A stretch of DNA of 64,000 bases from Streptomyces coacervatus (GTDB lineage: Bacteria; Actinomycetota; Actinomycetes; Streptomycetales; Streptomycetaceae). Of the stretch, positions 12,547-20,594 are shown piece by piece. The position numbers and the translations under genes are program-made. Each line of letters starts with the position of its first letter. Position 1 is the first letter of the stretch. The stretch is taken from NCBI RefSeq assembly GCF_029223485.1, contig NZ_JARHTP010000033.1, forward strand, positions 1 through 64,000, written 5' to 3'. The notes beneath the pieces were generated by a model. The model was given only the letters and a program-made list of their open reading frames with translations. It ran no database searches and had not been told where the DNA came from.

Positions 12547-13653
12547 CTAGCCCACATCAGGGACGCGAGGCACGCGGCGGCTGGGAGAGTCCAGCCAAAT
12601 GTGTTGTCCATCGGCAGTCACGGTCACGCCGAAGCGCTCCCGGGCCGGGCAGTCGTGCTCGATGTACAGCTCGTGTGCGGCTTCCACCGCGTCCCACAAC
12701 AGGCGAGGTCCGGCCTGCCGTACGGTCTCGCCCTCCGCGCGCGCCCACGACCCGTCGGCGCTCCACAGTTCCACGGCCATGACGCGGCCGTCTGCGCCAC
12801 GCTCTGATGCGGACGCTGTGTCCGGCGCGACCAGGGACAGCACGAAACGGAACGCGTCGTCCTCTGCAACCGTTGCGAGGTCCAGGCTTGTGAGCCGACC
12901 GCTCGTCGGACTCAGTCTGCCGGGGTGCACCGGTGTGCCGGTGGTGCCGGTGTCGCGTACGGCCATGAAGTACGAGCCGGTGGGCAGAAACCGGCCCTCC
13001 GCACGGCCGCGGTCACTGACTACCAGCTGCACTGTTCCCCAGCCCAGCGGGCACACGATCACGCCCGCGGGCCGTACCTGCTCCAGCCAGGCAGCTGGGA
13101 TGGCACTGAAGCCGCAGGTGGCGAGCAGCCGGTCGTACGGGGCTCCGGATGGGCACCCATCGCGGCCGTCCCCGGCGACAACGAGCGGGGTGTATCCGCA
13201 GTGCCGCAATCTCGATTCCGCCAGCCGGGCCAGTACGGGGTCGACCTCCGCCGTGGCCACATGGTGACTGCCCAGCCGCTCGGACAGCAGCGCCGCGTTG
13301 TAGCCCGTGCCGGTGGCCACCTCCAGCACCCGGTGACCGTCGGCCACGTCCAGGGTCTGGAGCATGGTGAGCATCAGGCCGGGCGCCGTCGACGACGACG
13401 TGGCCACACCGTCCGTCAGCTGCGTGGCCAGCGCATCGTCGGCGTACACCAGGTCGAGCCACTGGGGATCGGCGGATGTCACGTGCCGCAGCGCGCCGCC
13501 GGCGAGGGTCCAGAACTCCGGCACGAATGGATGGCGTGGTACGGCCTCGAACACCTTCCGCCAGGTGGGATCGGTCAGTTGGCCGCCGGCTTCGAGGGTT
13601 TCGGCCAGCGCCGCGCGCAGTTGCGCGGCGCGCGCTTCGGTACGCGTCGTCAT
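12547..13653 (-). CDS. tgmC: PIMT-like methyltransferase of the ATP-grasp peptide system
   Basis: A 368-aa SAM-dependent methyltransferase related to protein-L-isoaspartate O-methyltransferase. FEAVPRHPFVPEFW near residue 30 is the PIMT entry motif, VLEVATGTGYNAALLSERLG at about 110 is SAM motif I, and RPAGVIVCPLG follows. PIMT homologues beside ATP-grasp ligases methylate an Asp of the crosslinked peptide and drive aspartimide formation, as known for fuscimiditide. The ATG at 13653 overlaps the tgmB stop (ATGA). A C-terminal extension of about 130 residues beyond the catalytic core is typical of this subgroup. Assignment rests on family resemblance plus neighbours. Confidence 0.88.
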   Translation of the reverse strand: MTTRTEARAAQLRAALAETLEAGGQLTDPTWRKVFEAVPRHPFVPEFWTLAGGALRHVTSADPQWLDLVYADDALATQLTDGVATSSSTAPGLMLTMLQTLDVADGHRVLEVATGTGYNAALLSERLGSHHVATAEVDPVLARLAESRLRHCGYTPLVVAGDGRDGCPSGAPYDRLLATCGFSAIPAAWLEQVRPAGVIVCPLGWGTVQLVVSDRGRAEGRFLPTGSYFMAVRDTGTTGTPVHPGRLSPTSGRLTSLDLATVAEDDAFRFVLSLVAPDTASASERGADGRVMAVELWSADGSWARAEGETVRQAGPRLLWDAVEAAHELYIEHDCPARERFGVTVTADGQHIWLDSPSRRVPRVPDVG

Positions 13654-14627
13654 GGTCTTTCCTTGGCGAGTAGGTCAGCGAGGTGCGCGGCGATGGGCAA
13701 GCCCGTCTTGCTCTGGATCCACGACCACTCTCCGGACGGGTTGCACTCGAACATCACCCAGTCCCCGGACGGGGTGACGGCGAAGTCGAACGCGCCGAAG
13801 CCGAGCCCGAAGTGCTCCAGCCAGCCCAGCACGCCCGCCCTCACGTCGTCCGGCACTTTGCACACGTCGTAGGTGAGGGCGTCGTAGTCGCTGCGCCAGT
13901 CCACGCGGGCCGCGTCGCTGCCCGCGTGGATCTCGGCCGCGAACATGTCCGTACTCACAACGGTCAGCCGCACCTCATGGGACTTGGGCACCCACTCCTG
14001 AAACAGGTGCGCCGTCAGGGACACGGAGTCGTCAATGGTGTCGGGGTCGATCAGGATCGTCGGCACCCCGGTGCGACGCCCGTCCGCGTACTCCAGCGGC
14101 CCGCCCATGAGTGGTTTGCAGATCACCGGGCCGCCTACTCCGTGGCAGAACCTCCGGGCCACCTCCGGGTCGGTGGTGATCAGCGACCGGGGAGTGCGGA
14201 GCCCGTACGCCGCAGCTATCGGCAGCTGGCCCGGTTTGTGGGAGGCGATGCCGTCCACGTCCGGCCGGTTGACCCACGTCACCGGCAGCGCGTACAGCGT
14301 GCCGAGGAGGCCGGCCAATGCCTGATCGTTCGCCCACGAGCGGTGCGGTTCGGGCAGTTCCTCGGAGACGGCGGGAAGGCAAGGCCGTCTGTAGTAGACG
14401 GCCCTCACCTCCTCCAACCGCACCCAGCGGTGCTCGTCAGCCAGGACTCCCGCCCAGGGTGCTGCCTCATGCTCGACGGACAGGGACATGGTCTGTGGGA
14501 AGTCGCCCATGTCGAACCGCATCACCGGCACGCCCCTGGTCGTCAGTTCGTCGACCACCAGGTCGGCCGCAGGGTCCAATTCCTTGGTGACGACCAGCAC
14601 CGGGCCGCCGGACAGGTGCTGGGTCAC
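13650..14627 (-). CDS. tgmB: ATP-grasp RiPP maturase (macrocyclising ligase)
   Basis: A 325-aa MvdD/TgmB-type ATP-grasp ligase. It shows LVVTKELDPAADLVVDEL at the start, YYRRP near residue 90 (the conserved Y-x-R-R-P of this group), SHKPGQLPIA, ICKPLMGG for ATP binding, QEWVPKSHEVRLTVV, and the metal site VMFECNPSGEWSWIQ near the end. Such enzymes phosphorylate Asp/Glu side chains of a precursor and link them to Ser/Thr or Lys to form esters or amides. The GTG at 14627 overlaps the precursor stop (GTGA), so precursor and enzyme are coupled. No leader protease is encoded beside it. Confidence 0.92.
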   Translation of the reverse strand: MTQHLSGGPVLVVTKELDPAADLVVDELTTRGVPVMRFDMGDFPQTMSLSVEHEAAPWAGVLADEHRWVRLEEVRAVYYRRPCLPAVSEELPEPHRSWANDQALAGLLGTLYALPVTWVNRPDVDGIASHKPGQLPIAAAYGLRTPRSLITTDPEVARRFCHGVGGPVICKPLMGGPLEYADGRRTGVPTILIDPDTIDDSVSLTAHLFQEWVPKSHEVRLTVVSTDMFAAEIHAGSDAARVDWRSDYDALTYDVCKVPDDVRAGVLGWLEHFGLGFGAFDFAVTPSGDWVMFECNPSGEWSWIQSKTGLPIAAHLADLLAKERP

Positions 14628-14848
14628 CGCATCAGGTAGGGGTCGGACGTGTCGTCGTTCTTGCTGTCCCAGTTCGTGTTCGTGCAGCTCCCCGCCAACG
14701 AGGCGGATCGGCTCCAGAGCATCCCGGAGCCGTCGGTCATGACGTTGACCTGCCGAGCCGGGTCGTAGGCAAATGAGCCCGCCTCCAGGGTCACGGTGTA
14801 CGGGGTGCGTTCGGCGCGAGCGCCAAAGGGGATGACTGCCATGGGCAT
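14624..14848 (-). CDS. tgmA: ATP-grasp-modified RiPP precursor
   Basis: A 74-aa precursor. It has the family leader pattern PFGARAERTPYTVTLEAG at 7-24 and DPARQVNV at about 29-36. A short Ser/Thr/Asp-rich tail, from about residue 48 (RSASLAGSC) through TNTNWDSKNDDTSDPY, supplies hydroxyl nucleophiles and acid acceptors for crosslinks. The single Cys at about 54 is unusual for a graspetide core. The ATG at 14848 has AGGAGG just upstream. The stop overlaps the tgmB start. Ring topology cannot be read from sequence, but several Thr/Ser and five Asp make a multi-ring product possible. Confidence 0.88.
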   Translation of the reverse strand: MPMAVIPFGARAERTPYTVTLEAGSFAYDPARQVNVMTDGSGMLWSRSASLAGSCTNTNWDSKNDDTSDPYLMR

Positions 14849-14916
14849 GGTTGCCTCCTGCTGGTTTCAGTGGTGCTCGGACTGTTCTCCACCCCGGCCG
14901 CGTCCGAGACGGCGGC

Positions 14917-15333
14917 TCAGGGCGCGTTGCGGGGAACGCGTAGTTCGGCCCACACCCGTTTCCCGCCGTGGACCAGCTCGCTTCCCCAGTCGTGGGCGAG
15001 CGCGCCCACGAGGAAAAGACCACGCCCGTTCTCGTCGTCACTGGACGGTGAGGCCGGAGTGGGTCTGGTGCGGGAGGTGTCCGTGACGACGATCCGCACG
15101 GCCTCCTTGCCGGTCCGAACGACGGAGATGCCAACCGTGGCCGCGTTGGTGTGCTCCACGGCGTTGGCGACCAGTTCTGTGACGATCTGCTCGGCGGGCT
15201 CGATCAGGTGCGAAAGGCCCCAGCTCTCCAGGGCCGACGCTATGTCCCGACGGGCCTGCTGGGCAGCTTCCAGCCTCGCCGCATATCGCTCCTGGCAGCG
15301 CTGTGGTCCTACCGATGCAGCCGTCGTGGTCAT
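14917..15333 (-). CDS. Anti-sigma-type HATPase (GHKL) protein
   Basis: A 138-aa single-domain GHKL ATPase of the RsbW-like kind. It has the N box IVTELVANAVEHTNA (about 50-64), a D-T box VVTDTS and the G box NGRGLFLVGALAHDWG. These proteins phosphorylate or sequester anti-anti-sigma partners, but Streptomyces carries many orphan copies. It lies 68 bp upstream of tgmA in the same direction and divergent from the XRE gene, so it may share control of the RiPP genes. No sigma factor or antagonist is nearby. Confidence 0.85.
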   Translation of the reverse strand: MTTTAASVGPQRCQERYAARLEAAQQARRDIASALESWGLSHLIEPAEQIVTELVANAVEHTNAATVGISVVRTGKEAVRIVVTDTSRTRPTPASPSSDDENGRGLFLVGALAHDWGSELVHGGKRVWAELRVPRNAP

Positions 15334-15428
15334 CGTCGCGTCCCTCGGGGGTGCTCGCGTTTTCGTGTGGTCCCATCACCGTCCGTCTAGGCTCGTCCGG
15401 TGATGCATACGACGCTAGAGAGTCGAGA

Positions 15429-15444
15429 TCACTCCTTGAAGTGA
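15429..15444. promoter_or_regulatory. Candidate operator between HATPase and XRE genes
   Basis: The near-palindrome TCACTCCTTGAAGTGA has TCACT and AGTGA arms. It lies 49 bp upstream of the XRE regulator start and is a plausible autoregulatory site. No binding data are implied. Confidence 0.35.
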
Positions 15445-15492
15445 CCGTGAGTACAAGTGGTTTGCTGCGAACACACGGGAATGGGGCTGTGC

Positions 15493-16608
15493 ATGCGGTC
15501 GAGTTCGCGACAAACCCTGACCGGCAGTCAGGGAACAACTGGGCGCCCTCGAACGGGCGTCATTTCCGGCTACGTCTTCCGGGTCATACGAGAGCAGCTG
15601 GGACTCACCCAGGAGGAAGCAGCCGAGCAGCTTCGGGTGTCTGCGGACACGATCGCCGGATGGGAGTCCGGCCGTCGCCCTCTGACCGCTGTGCCGATCG
15701 GGCAGATGCTCGTGCACCGTCACCGGCTCATGCAGATGGACACCGTTCCTGCACTCCTTCAGGCCCTCGATCGCGCCTTGGAGGCAGACGTCCTCCTCGC
15801 ATGTGCCCTCGACGACAAGGCCAGGGTCGAGGACAGCCCACTCGGGGCCTGGGTGATGCAGCGCGACCTCGTCGAGTTGCTTGCGTGGCCCCTCAACCAC
15901 GCACCGCCCCAGCCCATCCGTGACCTGCCCGCCGCGCCACGCAGGCGCCGAGGTCCCGCACCCTCCGGGCCGGAGCTGTCACCCTCCGAACGAACCCGCT
16001 TCTTCACACAGATGCGGCGCACCGCTGAGCAGGCCCGTGGCGAGGACCAGTTCCTCCTCCGCCGCCAGGCCCTGTACCTCTCCGGGTACGACGATCAGCC
16101 CGACACCCCGGAATGACTCGCCCACCAGCAGGCCACCGAACGCCCCGGGGACTGGCTCACGCAGTGGCTCAACTCCCGTTCGGTCGCCGCTGTTTCCGCC
16201 CGACAAGGAGATCGGGAACGTATGGGCCACTTCATCGATACCGCCCTGATCGACAATGACGCGGGCGAGGCCGCGAACCTGAACTACTGGGCGTACTGGA
16301 TCGGCGAGACCTCCCATCTCGAGCTGAGCGACGACTTCATCGCCGCCCACACCATCGGACGATGGCCGGGTGACAAGCTGCTCACTCACCTCACTCAAGG
16401 GCTCGCACCGCATCACGGCTATATCGACCTCAACATCCACTCCGTGTGGTCCCTGCTCCAGATTCGGCCCAACCTGCTGCGATCCGGCACAGCAGGCTGC
16501 GCCCTGCGCGACCGGCTGCCCGTGATGTTGGATAGCCGGGAGCTGTCGGCGCGCGGGCGCCGGGAGCTGGAGAGCATCCGGTACGCGATCCGCCTCGCCG
16601 AGGCGTGA
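15493..16608 (+). pseudogene. XRE-family regulator interrupted by one in-frame TGA
   Basis: The first part encodes an HTH (about residues 22-60: IREQLGLTQEEAAEQLRVS, TIAGWESGRRPL) and a sensor-like helical region. It meets TGA at 16114-16116. The very same frame then continues with LAHQQATERPGDWLTQWLN through MGHFIDTALIDNDAGEAANL to a stop at 16608, with no other break. Homologous proteins, as I recall them, are single chains of about 370 residues, so TGG (Trp) to TGA is the likely change. It may be a real nonsense mutation, read-through, or a sequence error. The HTH half could still be made. The ATG at 15493 is chosen by family likeness; an upstream ATG is in frame. The HD gene follows 13 bp later. 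Confidence 0.7.
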
Positions 16609-16621
16609 GAGGAGTCCGACG

Positions 16622-17203
16622 GTGGCTGAAGACCTGTCCGCGGTGGCACGCTTCCTGTACGAGGCGGGGACGCTGAAGCAGACCAAGCGCACCGGCTGGT
16701 GGATGGCCGGCGTACGCGACCCGGAGTCAGTTGCAGAGCACTCCTGGCGCACAGCTCTCCTCGCCACGATCATCGCGAAGCTCGAAGGCGCCGATCCCGC
16801 ACAGGCCGCCTATCTCGCGGTGTGGCACGACTCCCAGGAGACGCGGACCGGTGACGTGAACTACCTCGGCAAGAAATACGCCACCGAGGCGGACCCCCAG
16901 GCGGTCACCGGCGACCAGGTCGCCGGTATGCCCGAGATCCTGGCCTCGGCTGTACGGGAACTCGTCGCAGAGTACGAGGCGAAAGTATCCGCAGAGGCGA
17001 TCTGCGCCCGGGACGCCGACAAGCTGGAATGCATGATCCAGGGCATCGAGTACAAGGCCCAGGGCTACGAGAACGCACAGCGCTGGATCGACAACAGCCG
17101 AGGCCGGCTCACCACGAAGTCGGCCAACGAACTCGCCGACGCAGTGCTGGCGACTGGGTCTCTGGATTGGCTACGAACGGCCCTGGGGGAGAACTCGAAC
17201 TAA
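16622..17203 (+). CDS. HD-domain phosphohydrolase (YfbR-like)
   Basis: A 193-aa HD-domain protein of the YfbR/5'-deoxynucleotidase type. Metal ligands are visible as AEHSWRTALLA (H at about 40), WHDSQETRTGD (HD at about 69-70) and ARDADKLE (D at about 138). Family members hydrolyse nucleoside monophosphates. GTG start at 16622 behind GAGAGGAG. It follows the broken XRE gene by 13 bp, a pairing I recall from other Streptomyces, and so is probably cotranscribed with it. Confidence 0.85.
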   Translation: MAEDLSAVARFLYEAGTLKQTKRTGWWMAGVRDPESVAEHSWRTALLATIIAKLEGADPAQAAYLAVWHDSQETRTGDVNYLGKKYATEADPQAVTGDQVAGMPEILASAVRELVAEYEAKVSAEAICARDADKLECMIQGIEYKAQGYENAQRWIDNSRGRLTTKSANELADAVLATGSLDWLRTALGENSN

Positions 17204-17517
17204 TGTCAGCCGACACCCAGTTGAAGCCAGACCACCGCAACTGAGCAGGCCGGTAACCGGTCTTCGGCCGCGATCCAGCGTCACCGGGCCCTGGCCCACA
17301 AGGGTCCGGTGAGCCACAGCGCTCCTTAAAGGACCTTCCTGAAAGAACCAACTACCCTCCCCTGCCCGCCCCTTGTCACCCTCAGGAGTGACTCGGTTGC
17401 GGCGCGTGCGCACGGAGGGTTACGTTCGCCGCGACAACCTCACACAGACGACGGCCCCCGGCCGGGACGGCAATCCCGATCGAGGGCCTGACCGATCAGG
17501 AAGAAATAAGCTTCCCG
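17204..17517. other. Intergenic leader with possible 13-codon ORF
   Basis: An ATG at 17202 overlapping the HD stop (TAATG) opens MSADTQLKPDHRN and stops at once. It could be a remnant or a chance frame. The rest looks like promoter and leader DNA for the HTH gene, with AGGAAGAA about 12 bp before its ATG. No RNA gene was recognised. Confidence 0.4.
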
Positions 17518-18363
17518 ATGGCTGACCCGCAGTCTAACGCGCCCCTGCGCGCCGACGCCGGAGCTCCGACCGCTCCCCCGGCCCCGACCTCCGGCGTGAT
17601 CCACGTACGTACCCGCCTCACCGCCAACTTCACCGTGATCGCCAACTCCCTGGCGCAGCGACCCGGAAGCGCGGTCACGGTCGGCGTCGCGGTCTACATC
17701 CTCTCCTTGCCCGACGGTGCCGCCGTGAGCATCGCCGCGCTGTGCGCCCACTTCAGCGAGGGGGAGATCCTGATCTCGCGCGCGCTACGGGAGTTGGAGG
17801 CCGCCGGGTACTTGGAGCGGCGGCGGGAGCGCTGCACCGGCGGCCGGATCCGTACCCGTACGTACTTCCATGACGTACCGGCGAGAGACCGCGACCGAGC
17901 GCCCGCCGAAACCCGGCCCGTACCGCCGCCGGACCCTCAACCGGCACCTGCTCGCGAGGCTCAGCAAGAACAAGAAGACGATGCCGAGGTCGAGGTCGAC
18001 GAGCGGGCGCCCGTCATCCTCGCCTCACTCCGCATCGTCGATCCGCGGCTGATCCTGTCGCAGCGGGAAGTGGCCGAGCTGTCCCCGGCCGTCACACACT
18101 GGCTCGCGGCAGGCGTGGGCCCCGCGCAGGTCACGGAGGCGCTCACCACTCGGCTGCCGCGACACCTCACGGCCCGCCCGGCCCGTATCCTGAGCCACCG
18201 CCTCAGCGAACCACCACCGGCCGCACCCACTCCGGTCGCCGCCCCAGCCAGACCGGCCGTTCTCCCCTGGCAGACCTGCGACGGCTGCGAACGGGCCTTC
18301 CGTTCGGCGGAACCCGCCCTGTGTCGGGACTGCGCACTCGACGCTGCCTCCGAGGTCGCCTGA
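17518..18363 (+). CDS. Helix-turn-helix protein with C-terminal zinc-ribbon-like motif
   Basis: A 281-aa protein. Residues 30-105 form a winged helix (FTVIANSLAQRPGSAVTVGV, then SISALC-type HTH and ALRELEAAGYLERRRER) of the kind found in many Streptomyces and plasmid replication or DNA-binding proteins. An acidic Pro-rich linker follows. A second helical block lies at about 170-225, and the tail CDGCERAFRSAEPALCRDC has four cysteines spaced as a treble-clef or zinc ribbon. The target is unknown. It is separated from the RiPP locus by a leader and ends at a strong terminator. Confidence 0.7.
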   Translation: MADPQSNAPLRADAGAPTAPPAPTSGVIHVRTRLTANFTVIANSLAQRPGSAVTVGVAVYILSLPDGAAVSIAALCAHFSEGEILISRALRELEAAGYLERRRERCTGGRIRTRTYFHDVPARDRDRAPAETRPVPPPDPQPAPAREAQQEQEDDAEVEVDERAPVILASLRIVDPRLILSQREVAELSPAVTHWLAAGVGPAQVTEALTTRLPRHLTARPARILSHRLSEPPPAAPTPVAAPARPAVLPWQTCDGCERAFRSAEPALCRDCALDAASEVA

Positions 18364-18394
18364 TTTCGGATCACCCGCGATCGGCGAACGCCAA

Positions 18395-18420
18395 GGGCGG
18401 GACCCTTTCGAGTCCCGCCC
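18395..18420. terminator. Strong bidirectional terminator
   Basis: GGGCGGGAC at 18395-18403 pairs perfectly with GTCCCGCCC at 18412-18420. It lies between two convergent genes and is of the same sequence family as the hairpins at 10209 and 12444. Confidence 0.75.
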
Positions 18421-18449
18421 CGGGGTGTGTCCAGCCGAGTGCCGAGTTC

Positions 18450-18809
18450 CTACGACACGTGGAAAGTCGTCGTCTGGTCCTTCGTCCTGGGAACGTACTG
18501 CTGCTTCCAGGTCCAGCCTCCGTTGCCGATCTGGTAGTGGAGCTCGACCGACGAGTTCTGCTTCCACCAGTAGTTCCAGCCGGTGGCGCAGGTGTGGGGG
18601 TTGGCCCTCCAGACCGGGGAGTCGTCCCAGTCGTCGTGCTGGTTGTAGCCCTTGACCCAGAACAGCATGGTCCCGCCCGAGTCGTTGCAGACCGTGATCT
18701 GTACGGCGGAGACCGGGTCCGCGCTGGCCGTCGTGGGGGCGGCGAGGCCGCCGAAGACGGCACCTGCAGTGAGTGCCGCTATCGCGAATTTTCTTCTGAT
18801 GTCGCGCAT
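18450..18809 (-). CDS. Small secreted protein, unknown
   Basis: A 119-aa protein with a clear Sec signal peptide (basic MRDIRRKF, hydrophobic core, PTTASA before DPVS near residue 31). The mature part is rich in Trp, Asn and Gly and has two Cys (TVCNDSGG, HTCATGW), which could form one disulphide. The aromatic-rich beta-type composition recalls small extracellular beta-sandwich or lectin-like proteins, but I recognise no family. It is third in a leftward operon, 34 bp after the lipoprotein gene. Confidence 0.75.
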   Translation of the reverse strand: MRDIRRKFAIAALTAGAVFGGLAAPTTASADPVSAVQITVCNDSGGTMLFWVKGYNQHDDWDDSPVWRANPHTCATGWNYWWKQNSSVELHYQIGNGGWTWKQQYVPRTKDQTTTFHVS

Positions 18810-18843
18810 TTCATTACCACCGTCCTGTTCGAGTGAGGGGGGA

Positions 18844-19743
18844 TCAGCTGAGCAGCCCTTTGGACTTCAGCCAGGTTCGCGCCGCCTCTGCGGGGGACTT
18901 GCCCGCGTCCACGGAGGAGGCGAGCGCTGCCAACTGGTCCGTGGTGAGTGCCGAGTTGACTCGGGCCAGGGCTTCTCTCGCTGCCCGGCCCGCGTAGGGA
19001 GCCTGGATGAGCGGGAAGATGTGCTCGGGCGGGATGACGCCCTCGGGGTCGGTCAGCACGACCAGCTTGTCCTTGGTGATGGACGGGTCCGTGCTGCGCA
19101 GGGCCAGTACGTCGGCTGTGGCCGAGGTGCCGGCGGTGGTGAGGGTGACGCCGTACGCCTTCTTCAGGGAAGCGGGTGTGGGGGCGTCGGGGGCTGAGGT
19201 CGCCGAGCCGCCGAGGGTGAGGCGGCTGCCGGGCTTGCGGAGGTCGGCGAGGGTGTGCAGGTCGTGGCGGCGGGCCGTGGTCGCAGAGACCGCGAGGACC
19301 ACTCCCCGCTGGGCCGCGGCCGGGGGCAGGGCGGTGATGCCCATCGGCAGCGCCATGCTCAGCGTCGCCGGCATGTTACCGGGCAGGGTGTCCCCGCCCG
19401 GGAACGTGCGCAGCAGGGTGCTCTCGTACGCGGGAGCCAGCCCGAGCTTCCCCGCCACCACGGCCTTGGCGGTGGCGGAGGGAGAGGAGTAGCGGGTCTT
19501 CGCCGGCTCCACCTTCTGCCCCGCCCTGGTGAGGAGTTCGGCGTACATCGCCGCCATCACCCGGCTCTCGGCGGAGGTGTCGGTGCCGATCACCGTCGGG
19601 CCCTCGCCGTCCGCGTAGGACGTGTTGGGCTTGTTCTGTGCGGCCGCCGCGCACCCGCTCAGCAGGAGCAGGGAGCAGATGGCGGCCGCGGCGAGGCGGA
19701 GTCGGGGCCGGGGGCTGATTCCTGGGGTCACGGAGCACCACAT
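18844..19743 (-). CDS. Osmoprotectant-type ABC substrate-binding lipoprotein
   Basis: A 299-aa lipoprotein with lipobox LLSGC, then the OpuAC/PF04069-type fold: PTVIGTDTSAESRVMAAMYA, GLAPAYESTLLRTFPG, and VVLTDPEGVIPPEHIFPLI near the end. Relatives bind glycine betaine, choline or proline betaine and deliver them to ABC importers. No permease or ATPase gene is nearby, so it is an orphan binding protein. The ATG at 19743 starts 14 bp after the upstream secreted-protein stop; a GTG at 19731 gives a more typical signal length. Confidence 0.8.
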   Translation of the reverse strand: MWCSVTPGISPRPRLRLAAAAICSLLLLSGCAAAAQNKPNTSYADGEGPTVIGTDTSAESRVMAAMYAELLTRAGQKVEPAKTRYSSPSATAKAVVAGKLGLAPAYESTLLRTFPGGDTLPGNMPATLSMALPMGITALPPAAAQRGVVLAVSATTARRHDLHTLADLRKPGSRLTLGGSATSAPDAPTPASLKKAYGVTLTTAGTSATADVLALRSTDPSITKDKLVVLTDPEGVIPPEHIFPLIQAPYAGRAAREALARVNSALTTDQLAALASSVDAGKSPAEAARTWLKSKGLLS

Positions 19744-19757
19744 GCTGTCGGCCGGTC

Positions 19758-20402
19758 TCAGCGGCAGTGGGCGGAGCGGTCGCCGGAGCTCATCGGCGCG
19801 TCCTTGAAGTTGACGTAGCCCGTGTTGGGGTTGTCCTTGTTGAAGCCGGACGACTGGTAGTTGTTGACGTACCAGATGTAGTGGCCGTAGTAGCGCTTGC
19901 CGAAGTGGATCTCGTACCAGCCCTTGGCCTGCTGCTTGGCGGTACCGCGCTCGATCCAGCCCTTGTAGCCGGCCGGGACGTTGACCGTGTTGCTCTCGGT
20001 GTCGGTGTGCGACGCTTCCCAGCTGTGCGAGTACGTGGTGCTGACGCCGACCGTGAACACCTCGAAGAACTTGTATTCCGCGCTGATCGAGATGCCGAAG
20101 GTGTTGGTCGAGCCGGTCGTGTCCGACCAGTCGATACGGTGCTGGTTGGTCTGGCTCGCGCAGTTGTACGCGGTGCTGCCGACCTGGTGGTTCGGACCGG
20201 TGTACGTCCAGTAGTCCGTCGCGTGGAACTGGCACAGGTCCGCCCAGCTGCAGGCGTCCAGGAGCTCCTTGGTGGTGGGGCTGTCCGCGGCGGAGGCCTG
20301 GGGGGCCGCCATCAGCGAGGCGCCGAGGGTCAGGGCGGCGACGGCCCCGGCTGTGCGGAGGGTGCGCTTGGAGGAGGCGGGCTTACGGCGCGCGAATGCC
20401 AT
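19758..20402 (-). CDS. Secreted protein resembling aerolysin/ETX-MTX2 pore formers
   Basis: A 214-aa protein with a Sec signal peptide ending near ASA-ADSP (residue 39). After a Cys-containing N-terminal part, residues about 95-150 show alternating Ser/Thr and hydrophobic residues around SISAEYKFFEVFTVGVSTTY, then TDTESNTVNVPAGYKGW. This is the pattern of the beta-hairpin and flanking sheet of ETX/MTX2-like pore formers. The C-terminal part is Tyr/Gly-rich. Fold similarity is inference; function could be toxin, surface or spore-associated. First gene of a three-gene operon. Confidence 0.7.
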   Translation of the reverse strand: MAFARRKPASSKRTLRTAGAVAALTLGASLMAAPQASAADSPTTKELLDACSWADLCQFHATDYWTYTGPNHQVGSTAYNCASQTNQHRIDWSDTTGSTNTFGISISAEYKFFEVFTVGVSTTYSHSWEASHTDTESNTVNVPAGYKGWIERGTAKQQAKGWYEIHFGKRYYGHYIWYVNNYQSSGFNKDNPNTGYVNFKDAPMSSGDRSAHCR

Positions 20403-20594
20403 CGGTTGCTCCAGTGAGTTGGGGGGTTCCGGGCAGCCGACGGGGTTGCCATCGGCCGCCCGCCGGTGTCACTGACCGGGGAGTGCGGTGCACCGGGTGA
20501 ACCCCACTCTTGGCGGCGCCGATTTGTTGATCAATGCAGGTCAGAGGTGTAAACAACCCAACCGGGGACGGGAACCGGACATGTGACAGCCCGT

